Below are positions 8,405-16,029 of a DNA stretch of 64,000 nt, in pieces. This DNA is from Roseobacter sp. (GTDB lineage Bacteria > Pseudomonadota > Alphaproteobacteria > Rhodobacterales > Rhodobacteraceae): the NCBI GenBank assembly GCA_015665415.1, contig JADFAE010000007.1:1-64000 (forward strand), in the 5' to 3' direction. Every line of letters starts with the position of its first letter. The stretch's first letter is position 1. The notes under the pieces are model-generated. The model did not search any database. It was given only the letters and a program-made list of their open reading frames with translations, and was not told the origin of the DNA. Made by a program: the position numbers and the translations under genes.

Positions 8405-9571
8405 CTAAAGGGCTGCCAGTGCCTCGACGGCCTCGGGAATGGGGTAATGGTGGTTGCCCACAAACAGCCCGTTGGCATCAATGTAATCGGCATTGCTCAG
8501 GCTGCCGTGGATCTCATAATCGAAATACTGCATCACCTCGTTCTTGGCAAAATTGCCCGCCACGATGGGGCGGCATTCAAAGCCCTTGGCCAGAAGCTGC
8601 TTCACCAGATCGGCGCGGGCAATCCCTGCGCCTTCGCGGATGACCAGCGAGAAACCAAACCAGCTGGAGGCGCCGATCTCCTGCTGGATGGCAAATTTGG
8701 GATGATTGGCCAGCCGCTCCTGCAGCAAGGCGCCATTGGCGCGTCGCCCTTTGATGAGATCCGGCAGTTTCTTCAGCTGTTCGCGCCCCAGCGCCCCGGA
8801 CATCTCCAGCGGGCGCAGATTGTAGCCCGGCAGCACAAAGCGAAAGCTCTCCTCAAAGGGATCCTCAGATTTCTCGCCGGTCACATGGTTGAATTTGGGC
8901 AGGTTGCGGGTCCAACCATGGGCGCGCAGAGACAGCATCACATGATAAAGCTCTTCGTCATCGCAGGTCACCATGCCGCCTTCCATGGTGGAGATGTGAT
9001 GCGAGAAGAACGAGGAATAGGAGCCCATGACGCCAAAGGTGCCGGCCTGTTTGCCGTCAAAGGTCGCGCCCATGGATTCACAATTGTCCTCGATCATCAC
9101 GATGCCGCGCGGCGCACAAAGCGCCTGCAGCACCGCAAAATCATTGGGGTTGCCCAGGAGGTTCACCACCATCAGGGCGCGGGTCTTGTCACTGATCGCC
9201 GCCTCCAGCGCGTTCAGATCATAGTTCAGCGTGGCGCGGTCGATATCGACGAATTTCAGGTGCAAGCCGTACTGCTGCAGCGGGTAATAGGTGGTCGACC
9301 AGCTGACCGCGGGCACGATGATCTCATCGCCGGGCATCAACCGCAGATCGTCATTCTTGGTGTAGCGCAGCGCCGCCAGCATCAGCAGGTTGGCCGAGGA
9401 GCCGGAATTGACCATCACCGCATGTTTGCTGCCAAAATAGGCGGCAAACTCGTCTTCAAAGGCCCGCACCTCGGGGCCCATCGAATACATGTCACTGTCG
9501 ATGACGCGCTGCAGCGCATCCTGTTCCGCCTGATCCCAGGAGGAGGTGGCAAGAGGGTAAATCGGGCTCAT
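8405..9571 (-). CDS. colD: GDP-4-keto-6-deoxy-mannose 3-dehydratase (ColD-like)
   Basis: This 388-residue protein belongs to the DegT/DnrJ/EryC1/StrS PLP-dependent family: GSSANLLMLAAL at about 57-68, PGDEIIVPAVSWSTT at 80-94 and EDNCESMGA at 161-169. The usual PLP lysine in the SFxxxKxxTxxEGG motif is absent. The sequence there reads FFSHHISTMEGG at 188-199, with histidine at the lysine position (H191, followed by H192). Lysine-to-histidine replacement is the mark of the 3-dehydratases ColD and RfbH/E1, which remove a sugar hydroxyl and do not aminate. With gmd, a ColC-like epimerase/reductase and manC beside it, GDP-4-keto-6-deoxymannose is the likely substrate and GDP-L-colitose the likely end product. 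It overlaps colC by four bases. Confidence 0.85.
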   Translation of the reverse strand: MSPIYPLATSSWDQAEQDALQRVIDSDMYSMGPEVRAFEDEFAAYFGSKHAVMVNSGSSANLLMLAALRYTKNDDLRLMPGDEIIVPAVSWSTTYYPLQQYGLHLKFVDIDRATLNYDLNALEAAISDKTRALMVVNLLGNPNDFAVLQALCAPRGIVMIEDNCESMGATFDGKQAGTFGVMGSYSSFFSHHISTMEGGMVTCDDEELYHVMLSLRAHGWTRNLPKFNHVTGEKSEDPFEESFRFVLPGYNLRPLEMSGALGREQLKKLPDLIKGRRANGALLQERLANHPKFAIQQEIGASSWFGFSLVIREGAGIARADLVKQLLAKGFECRPIVAGNFAKNEVMQYFDYEIHGSLSNADYIDANGLFVGNHHYPIPEAVEALAAL

Positions 9572-10518
9572 GCGTATCCGCTTTCCAAATAGTGGCGATA
9601 GGTCTGCGCGATGCCGTCCCGCAGAGAGGTCGGGGCCTGCCAGCCCCAGTGGTCCTGACGGTCGGTGGCGCAGAGTTTCTGCTTCATGCCAACCGGTTTG
9701 CTCAGATCATGGCTGAAGTTTCCGTGCCAGCCAATGACCTCGGCGACGGTGGCGTAATAGTCGTTGATACTATGATCCTGGCCCAGACCGATGTTCATGC
9801 TATCGGGCAGGCTCTCCATATCGGCGGCGGCGCGCAGCACCGCATCGGCCAGATCAGCGGCATACATGAATTCACGCCGCGCGGTGCCATCGCCCCAGAT
9901 CTCGACGGTTTGTTCGCCCGTCTTCTGCGCCTGATGCACCTTGTGGATGATGGCGGGCAACAGATGCGAGTGTTTCGGGTCGAATTTGTCATGCGCCCCA
10001 TAGAGATTGCAGGGGATCAGCGTCTTGTATTGGGCGCTCTCATCCTCGCGGCGGATGTATTCGCACAGGCGCAGTGCCAGGATCTTGGCAATGGCATAGC
10101 CCTCATTGGTGGGCTCCAGCGTCCCGGTCAGCACCATCTCTTCGCGCAAAGGGTTCTCAGCCGCCCGCGGATAGATGCAGGTGGAGGCCAGGTTGAGGAA
10201 TTTGCGCACCCCACCGCGATGGGCCCCCATGATGATATTGCGCCCGATGGCGGTGTTTTCATCCAGAAAGGCCACCGGATTGGCCATATTGGCCTGAATG
10301 CCGCCGACCCGGCCCGCCGCATGCACCACCAGATCTGGCTGGTGGCGGGCAATATAAGCATCAACCGCCGCCGCATCCGTCAGATCCAACGCGGCGCTGC
10401 GCGGGGCCAGGATCTCCCAGTCGGCGGCACGGGGGTGCTCTTGAATATTGCGCCCCACCAATCCGCCGCCGCCGGTCAGCAGCATCCTCGCCTTACGGCT
10501 GCCCTGTCCTGCACTCAT
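9568..10518 (-). CDS. colC: GDP-L-colitose synthase-like epimerase/reductase (ColC; GDP-fucose-synthase family)
   Basis: This 316-residue short-chain dehydrogenase of the GDP-L-fucose synthase (Fcl/WcaG) family has a nucleotide-binding loop at 15-24 (TGGGGLVGRN), catalytic Ser in LNLASTCIYP (109-117) and the YxxxK pair at Y141/K145. Family members epimerise C5 and reduce C4 of a GDP-4-keto sugar with NADPH. Sequence alone does not separate fucose synthase from colitose synthase. The call rests on the four-base overlap with a ColD-type 3-dehydratase, which makes the dideoxy intermediate that ColC uses. If ColD were inactive the product would be GDP-L-fucose instead. Confidence 0.8.
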   Translation of the reverse strand: MSAGQGSRKARMLLTGGGGLVGRNIQEHPRAADWEILAPRSAALDLTDAAAVDAYIARHQPDLVVHAAGRVGGIQANMANPVAFLDENTAIGRNIIMGAHRGGVRKFLNLASTCIYPRAAENPLREEMVLTGTLEPTNEGYAIAKILALRLCEYIRREDESAQYKTLIPCNLYGAHDKFDPKHSHLLPAIIHKVHQAQKTGEQTVEIWGDGTARREFMYAADLADAVLRAAADMESLPDSMNIGLGQDHSINDYYATVAEVIGWHGNFSHDLSKPVGMKQKLCATDRQDHWGWQAPTSLRDGIAQTYRHYLESGYA

Positions 10519-10521
10519 GGC

Positions 10522-11640
10522 TTAATCCTCGCGTGCGACGGGTTCGTCATAGCCGTGATCCTTCAGCACCCGGGCGCGCTGCGCCGCCTTCAGATCCGCA
10601 GCTGCCATTTCGGCGCACATCTCCTGCACCGTGATCTCCGGCACCCAGCCGAGCTTTTTCTTGGCCTTGGCCGGATCGCCCAACAGGGTCTCCACCTCAG
10701 CGGGGCGGAAATAGCGCGGATCGATGCGCAGCACCACATCGCCAACCTTCAGGGCCGGAGCCTTGTCGCCTGTGATCGCGGCAACGGTGGCGATCTCATC
10801 CACGCCAGAGCCGCTGAACTCCAGGCTGATCCCCAGTTCGGCCGCCGACCATTCGATGAACTGGCGTACCGAATATTGCACCCCGGTGGCGATGACAAAA
10901 TCCTCAGGATTGTCCTGCTGCAGCATCATCCACTGCATGCGCACGTAATCCTTGGCATGGCCCCAGTCGCGCAGCGCATCGATATTGCCCATGTACAGAC
11001 AGGGCTCCAGTCCCTGGGCGATATTGGCCAAGCCGCGGGTGATCTTGCGGGTCACGAAGGTCTCGCCGCGGCGCGGGCTCTCGTGGTTGAACAGGATGCC
11101 GTTGCAGGCATACATGCCATAGGCCTCGCGGTAGTTCACGCAGATCCAATAGGCATACATCTTGGCCACCGCATAGGGGCTGCGCGGATGGAACGGGGTG
11201 GTCTCGGTCTGCGGTGTTTCCTGCACCAGGCCATATAGTTCCGAGGTCGAGGCCTGATAAAACCGGGTCTTTTTCTCCAGCCCCAGAAAGCGCACCGCTT
11301 CCAGCAGGCGCAGCGTGCCCATGGCATCGACATCGGCGGTGTATTCGGGCGATTCGAAGCTGACGGCCACATGGCTTTGGGCACCCAGATTGTAGATCTC
11401 GTCGGGCTGCACTTCCTGAATGATCCGGGTCAGGTTGGAACTGTCGCTCAGATCGCCGTAATGCAGTTTGAACCGGGCCCTGTCGGTATGGGGATCCTCA
11501 AAGATGTGATCGACCCGCTGGGTGTTGAAGGAGGAGGCCCGACGCTTGATGCCATGCACCTCATAGCCTTTGTCCAGCAGAAACTCCGCCAGATAGGATC
11601 CGTCCTGGCCGGTCACACCGGTGATGAGCGCTTTTTTCAT
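10522..11640 (-). CDS. gmd: GDP-mannose 4,6-dehydratase
   Basis: The open frame extends to 11796, but family length and the sequence [20 protein letters not shown] place the start at 11640, six bases after AGGA; this gives 372 residues. It has the Rossmann glycine motif GVTGQDG at 8-14, the catalytic Ser/Thr-Ser-Glu segment STSELYG at 131-137 and Y156/K160 in SPYAVAK, all as in Gmd. The enzyme converts GDP-mannose to GDP-4-keto-6-deoxymannose with tightly bound NADP. It is first in the operon gmd-colC-colD-manC; the gap to colC is only three bases. Confidence 0.95.
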   Translation of the reverse strand: MKKALITGVTGQDGSYLAEFLLDKGYEVHGIKRRASSFNTQRVDHIFEDPHTDRARFKLHYGDLSDSSNLTRIIQEVQPDEIYNLGAQSHVAVSFESPEYTADVDAMGTLRLLEAVRFLGLEKKTRFYQASTSELYGLVQETPQTETTPFHPRSPYAVAKMYAYWICVNYREAYGMYACNGILFNHESPRRGETFVTRKITRGLANIAQGLEPCLYMGNIDALRDWGHAKDYVRMQWMMLQQDNPEDFVIATGVQYSVRQFIEWSAAELGISLEFSGSGVDEIATVAAITGDKAPALKVGDVVLRIDPRYFRPAEVETLLGDPAKAKKKLGWVPEITVQEMCAEMAAADLKAAQRARVLKDHGYDEPVARED

Positions 11641-12085
11641 CCGCATTCCTTCTCTGCCTGTGCCCCTGCCTTGCCCCGATGAGATTGCCGGGGCCGCAGG
11701 CCACCAAGACAGGCATCGGAGAGGACCCGCAACCGGATCCGCAACAGGGGTCTCAATAGCGGGGTACGATCCCAGCTGCCATTGTGCAAGCCTCACCCGG
11801 GCTGCAAGCGGCGGATTTCATCCGGGATTGGCCCGGGAATGCGCCAGGATTACACCAGGCCCAGGACAGACCCCCTGTCCCGCCCCCCCTGTCCGCCCCC
11901 CGTCCAGTCCGCATCCTGGCCCCTCTCCTGCGGGCCTGCCAGTCCCGTTTCCAGTCCCGCTTTCGTTGCAGGCTTTCAAAGTTTCTGATTGCATGCAAAT
12001 ATTTGCACACCCTCAAAAGTTGTCCTCCACAGCTGCTCTCCCAAGGGTCCCCGCCACGGGGATCGCCACAAGGTCAAACGCAACG
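11641..12085. other. Divergent intergenic region between gmd and the sulfotransferase cluster
   Basis: This holds the presumed promoters of the colitose operon (leftward) and the sulfotransferase series (rightward). It includes C-rich low-complexity sequence at about 11870-11960 with repeated CCAGTCCCG words, and a perfect 14-base palindrome at 11994-12007 listed separately. No gene is apparent. Confidence 0.4.
11994..12007. promoter_or_regulatory. Perfect 14-bp palindrome, candidate operator
   Basis: TGCAAATATTTGCA is fully self-complementary and AT-rich in a GC-rich surrounding, 79 bases upstream of the first sulfotransferase ATG and within the divergent gmd-sulfotransferase spacer. The size and symmetry suit a dimeric regulator site. 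No regulator gene lies beside it and no second copy was noticed, so its function is inferred. Confidence 0.35.
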
Positions 12086-13234
12086 ATGTGCAAAAAGACA
12101 GTTCATCTTCATATCGGGTCGCATAAGACCGCCACCACCACGCTGCAGAACACCCTGGCCGCCAATGCGGATCTGCTGGCCCGCGCCGGGCTGCTCTATC
12201 CACAGACCGGGCGCAGCTTCAACGGCCATCATCCGCTGGCGCTGCAGCTGCGCGACCCGGAGCTGCAGGATCAGCCCCTCGAGAGCCGGGGCGACTGGCC
12301 CGCCCTGCTGCAGGAGATCGAGACGGCGCAGACGCCGCATGTGCTGCTGAGTTCGGAGAATTTCGAATGGCTGCAACAGCTCGCCCCGCTGCAGGCGCTG
12401 CAGCGGCGCTACCGGGTGCGGGTGCTGTTTTACATGCGCAGCCCCCAGACCTATCTGGAGAGTTTCTACAACCAGGTGGTCAAGGATCTCAAAACCCGGG
12501 AATCGCGCACATTAGAGACCTATATCTGCGAGCACGGCCTGTTCTTTCTCGACAATGAAAAACTGCTGAACCGCTGGAGCGACGCCTTTGGCCAGGAGGC
12601 CGTCCAGGTGCAGCTCTATGAAAAATCCAGCAGCCCCGAGGCGCTGCTGGAGCGGTTTCTCGATGCTCTGGGCTGCCACAGCCGCTTACCGCTACTGCTG
12701 CCGCCGCAAACCGCGTTGCAAAAGGTCTCGCTGCCGCCCGATGCGCTGGAATATCTGCGATTGCGCAATCTGCATCAGGCCCCCACCAATGGGCAATATC
12801 ACCTCACCATGGCGCTGGCGCAGATCGCCCGGCACAAGGCCGCCGCGCTGCAGCGCACCCGCGCCGGGCTGTTGTCACTGGCGGCACAGCGCAATCTGCT
12901 GAACCGGTTCAGCGCAGGCAATCGCCGGGTGGCCCGGCGCTATCTCGGCAGCGACCGGTCGCCTTTTTTGCCCAGCCAGGCCCGGGCCCATGCGCAGTTC
13001 GACAGCCGCCTGCCCCAGGGCGATGACGTGATGATTTCCAAGGTGGAGGCGCTGCTCAGCCGCTTTGAACGCAGCGCCGAGCCCACAACCACCGCCTCAG
13101 GTGCGGGCAGATCCGGACCAAAGCCGCCGCAAGATCCGCCGCCTCAGAGCAGGCGCGCACCGCCAACCTCCTCAGCCCCTGCATCTTCGGCCCCGGATCT
13201 GCCCTTCGCCCTTTCCCTGCCTCCAACACGTTAG
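12086..13234 (+). CDS. Sulfotransferase-like protein 1 of the cluster
   Basis: Reading from the ATG at 12086 gives 382 residues; the open frame extends far upstream but that part is low-complexity and non-conserved. The start is chosen because MCKKTVHLHIGSHKTATTTL puts the family's phosphosulfate loop at the N-terminus (residues 10-20). SSENFEWLQ near 90 and VLFYMRSPQTYLESFYNQVV near 115-135, with the Arg-Ser-Pro of the 3'-phosphate site, also match PAPS-dependent carbohydrate sulfotransferase-like proteins of polysaccharide loci. The C-terminal 60 residues are Pro/Ser/Ala-rich and probably disordered. It heads a same-strand run of four sulfotransferase-like genes. Acceptor unknown; sulfation of the polysaccharide made by this locus is inferred. 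Confidence 0.8.
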   Translation: MCKKTVHLHIGSHKTATTTLQNTLAANADLLARAGLLYPQTGRSFNGHHPLALQLRDPELQDQPLESRGDWPALLQEIETAQTPHVLLSSENFEWLQQLAPLQALQRRYRVRVLFYMRSPQTYLESFYNQVVKDLKTRESRTLETYICEHGLFFLDNEKLLNRWSDAFGQEAVQVQLYEKSSSPEALLERFLDALGCHSRLPLLLPPQTALQKVSLPPDALEYLRLRNLHQAPTNGQYHLTMALAQIARHKAAALQRTRAGLLSLAAQRNLLNRFSAGNRRVARRYLGSDRSPFLPSQARAHAQFDSRLPQGDDVMISKVEALLSRFERSAEPTTTASGAGRSGPKPPQDPPPQSRRAPPTSSAPASSAPDLPFALSLPPTR

Positions 13235-13242
13235 GTTGCAAC

Positions 13243-14379
13243 ATGCATGTCGTGGTTCACATCGGCCCCTATAAGACCGGCTCCACTGCGATTCAGGCGG
13301 CCCTGCGCAGCGGGCAACAGGCGCTGGAGCAACAGGGCTGCTACTATTATCACGCCCCCTTGATGCCAGAGTTTGCGCTGCAGACCCTGGGTCTCAGCGC
13401 GCCTGAACAGATGGTCCCGGATCTGCGCCACCGCTTTGCCACCCTGGAACAGGCCCAGGCCTGGAGCGCACGCTGCTGGCAAGAGTTCGAGGCCCAGGTG
13501 CAGGCACGACGCCCCCTGCTCAGCCTGATTTCGAGCGAGCATTTCTCCGGGCTGCGCAACCCGGCCCCGCTGTTTGACCGGCTGCGGCGCAGCTTTTCGC
13601 GGATCACCGTGCTGGCCTATCTGCGCGCCCCTGCCAGCCTCTATCGCTCCACCCTGCAGCAGCGCATTCGCGGCAATGGTGAGCGGCTGGCAGACCTGCC
13701 CAGCCCGCTCAGTTTTGTCTATCCCGCGCGCCAGCAGCTGGAGCCCTTTCTCAACCTGGTGGGGCGCGACAATATGGTGGTGCGCCGCTTTGGCAGGACC
13801 ACCCAAGCCTCGCAGCCCTGGGATGTGGTGGCGGATTTCGCGGCCATGCTTGCGGATCTGGAACCGGGGTTGGCCGGACCCTGGCTACAGGCCCGCCAAC
13901 AGGCCAACCCGCAGGCCGATCCGCGGGTCAACAGATCCCTGCCCGGGGCCCTGCTTGCCTGGCTCTTGACCCAGAACGAGCTGCTGGACAGCCGCGGGCC
14001 CGGCACCCGTCGCCACCAGTTGCTGGCGCGGCTGGAACAGGACCCCGCCCTGCAGGCCCTGCCCCGGCTCGCGTTCAACGACCCCGCCCTGCCCGCGCTG
14101 ATCGAGGCCAGGGCCCGCCCCGCCTGTGCCTGGCTCAACCAGACCTTCCTGGCCGGGCAGACGCCCTTGCCGCTGGCCGCCGATGCTCCAGGCCCAGAAA
14201 CCTCAGGCCCAGAAACCTCGCCCCAGGCTCTGCGCGCCGCGCAAGAGGCCCTGCGCGACTGGCTGCTGGCCCAGCTCACCCCCGCGGCCACCCAGGTGCT
14301 GGCCCGCGCCCTCCTCACGCTGGATCCCCCGCCACGGCCTGCGCCCCCCCAGGAACCCCAGGAGCCCCCATGCCCCTGA
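13243..14379 (+). CDS. Sulfotransferase-like protein 2
   Basis: The 378-residue protein starts MHVVVHIGPYKTGSTAIQAA, placing the phosphosulfate-binding loop at 7-16. Further family features are SLISSEHFSGL near 88-98 and ITVLAYLRAPASLYRSTLQQ near 117-136, the expected 3'-phosphate-contact Arg region. It starts eight bases after the preceding sulfotransferase stop and overlaps the next by ten, so the three are translationally linked. The C-terminal 40 residues are Pro-rich. It resembles its upstream neighbour in layout (N-terminal loop, similar length) but the two are clearly diverged; they may act on different positions or sugars. Confidence 0.8.
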   Translation: MHVVVHIGPYKTGSTAIQAALRSGQQALEQQGCYYYHAPLMPEFALQTLGLSAPEQMVPDLRHRFATLEQAQAWSARCWQEFEAQVQARRPLLSLISSEHFSGLRNPAPLFDRLRRSFSRITVLAYLRAPASLYRSTLQQRIRGNGERLADLPSPLSFVYPARQQLEPFLNLVGRDNMVVRRFGRTTQASQPWDVVADFAAMLADLEPGLAGPWLQARQQANPQADPRVNRSLPGALLAWLLTQNELLDSRGPGTRRHQLLARLEQDPALQALPRLAFNDPALPALIEARARPACAWLNQTFLAGQTPLPLAADAPGPETSGPETSPQALRAAQEALRDWLLAQLTPAATQVLARALLTLDPPPRPAPPQEPQEPPCP

Positions 14380-15056
14380 ACAGCTATCGCTACATCTTCA
14401 TCATCACCTATGCCCGCTCCGGCTCCACCCTGCTGATGAGCCTGCTGAACCAATGCGCGGGCGTCTGCATCCGCGGCGAAAACAAGGCCACGCTCTATCA
14501 CCTGTTTCGCGCCAGCCAGGCCCTGCGTGAGACCTTTCGGCGCGGCCAGAACAGCCCCCAGGAAGACCCCGACCGCCCCTGGTTCGGGGCCGGAGCCACC
14601 CGGCCAGCCCGCTTCCGCCGCCAGCTGCTGCAGGGGTTTGTCCGCGACGCCCTGGTGCCGCCAGCGGGCACAAAAGTGACCGGCTGCAAGGAGATCCGCC
14701 ACCATCACCCCTTTGCCGATGACGTGGAATTTGCCGCCTATATCCGCTTTCTGCTTGAGAATTTCCCGGATGCGCGGCTGGTGTTCAACAGCCGCAACCG
14801 CGCGGATGTCTGCCGTTCCGCCTGGCTGGCTCAGCGCCCCCGCGCCCAGGTCGAAGGGATGATCACCACCTGCGAGCGCCGCTTTGCCAGTGCCATGGCC
14901 GCCCATCCCGAACAGTGTTTCTGGGTCGATCATGACGCTTTCACCGCCACACCGCAGCGCTATGAGGCGCTGTTCGCCTTTCTGGATCTGCCCCATGATT
15001 CCGCCCGCATAGCCCAGGTACTGGACAAGCCGCTGCTGCATCAGCCGCAGAAATAA
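14370..15056 (+). CDS. Sulfotransferase-like protein 3 (short form)
   Basis: The 228-residue protein has the loop YARSGSTLLMSLLNQ at 14-28, followed by a typical RGENK element near 38-42. The segment FPDARLVFNSRNRADVCRSA near 131-150 carries the Arg/Ser residues expected to bind the 3'-phosphate of PAPS. The ending is compatible with the compact Sulfotransfer_3 type. The ATG lies inside the 3' end of the previous gene (ten-base overlap), which argues for one transcript. As with its neighbours, the acceptor is not predictable from sequence. A 122-base gap follows before the next gene. Confidence 0.8.
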   Translation: MPLNSYRYIFIITYARSGSTLLMSLLNQCAGVCIRGENKATLYHLFRASQALRETFRRGQNSPQEDPDRPWFGAGATRPARFRRQLLQGFVRDALVPPAGTKVTGCKEIRHHHPFADDVEFAAYIRFLLENFPDARLVFNSRNRADVCRSAWLAQRPRAQVEGMITTCERRFASAMAAHPEQCFWVDHDAFTATPQRYEALFAFLDLPHDSARIAQVLDKPLLHQPQK

Positions 15057-15178
15057 CCCCCCGGCCCCAAAGCCCCCTCTCAAAAGCCCTGTCAAAACCC
15101 CCTGTCGGCCCTCGTCAGCGATTTGACTTTGCGCTAGGGTCGCGCCGAAACAGACGACCCAAAGGCCTTGGCTTTCTT

Positions 15179-15991
15179 ATGACGCAGACAGGATCACCGG
15201 GCCCGCAGACAGGTAGCCCACAGATAGGCGACCCACAGACAGACAGCGCCCAGGAGGTGCAGACCGTCCTGGTGCATATCGGCAAATGTGGCGGCTCAAC
15301 CCTGCGCCAGGCGCTGGAGGACAGCGCCAGCGGGGTGGATCTCGTCACCCATGTCCGCCAGCCGCCAATCGGGCCTCAGTATCGCTATTACATCACCCTG
15401 CGCTGCCCGCTGCGACGGGCGATCTCGGCCTTTTACTGGCGCCGCAAACTGGTCCTGCGCGAGGCCAGCCAGGCCACTCGGTTTCCCGGCGAGGCGCAGA
15501 TCCTGGCCCATTATGTCAGCTTGGATAATCTGGCGCGGGTGCTGTTTCACAAGGATGGCAGCGTCAATGCCATGGTCCAGGGTCAGTTCCGCGCCCTGCA
15601 TCACCTGGGCGAGGGTATCAGTTTTTACCTGCAGGATCTGTTGGCAGCGGTGCAGCCCGATCAGATCCTCGGCGTGCTGCTGCAAGAGCAGCTGGAGGCG
15701 GATCTTCTGCGCCTCTTTGGCCTCTGCAGCCCCGGGCGGCTCAACGATAACAGCCAGCCGGATCTGCACCCGGCCCATTCCGAGGACCGCCGTCTCAGCC
15801 TGCAGGCCCAGAACAATCTGCGCCGCTTCCTGCAGGCCGATTACGCCTGCATCAAAACCCTCGACGCCTGGGGCAAACTGCCGGCGGGCTACCTCCAGGG
15901 GCTGGACGAGGCGCTGCCAAGCCCCCCGCAGGACGGTGCGGATGGCTGGCGCGCCTGGGCCAAACCCCGCGGTCATGCCCTGTTCCCCTGA
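15179..15991 (+). CDS. Sulfotransferase-like protein 4 with repetitive N-terminus
   Basis: This 270-residue reading starts with about 27 residues of low complexity (GSPGPQTGSPQIGDPQTD), encoded by imperfect CACAGACAG-like DNA repeats. The conserved part follows: QTVLVHIGKCGGSTLRQALE at 28-47, where GKCGGST is the phosphosulfate-type loop of Sulfotransfer_2-like proteins. LRCPLRRAISAFYWRRKL at about 74-91 is the Arg/Ser segment. The ATG at 15179 is the only clear upstream start; a real start closer to residue 27 would need a rare codon. Its 3' end converges on the methyltransferase-glycosyltransferase fusion. Sulfation of the locus polysaccharide is inferred. Confidence 0.7.
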   Translation: MTQTGSPGPQTGSPQIGDPQTDSAQEVQTVLVHIGKCGGSTLRQALEDSASGVDLVTHVRQPPIGPQYRYYITLRCPLRRAISAFYWRRKLVLREASQATRFPGEAQILAHYVSLDNLARVLFHKDGSVNAMVQGQFRALHHLGEGISFYLQDLLAAVQPDQILGVLLQEQLEADLLRLFGLCSPGRLNDNSQPDLHPAHSEDRRLSLQAQNNLRRFLQADYACIKTLDAWGKLPAGYLQGLDEALPSPPQDGADGWRAWAKPRGHALFP

Positions 15992-16029
15992 TGGGCCCCA
16001 CATAACCGGGCCCAGCCAAAGACCTGCCC

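Noticed and set aside
9592-11238. A 548-codon plus-strand ORF antisense to colC and gmd
   Set aside because: Shadow of two strongly supported short-chain dehydrogenase genes.
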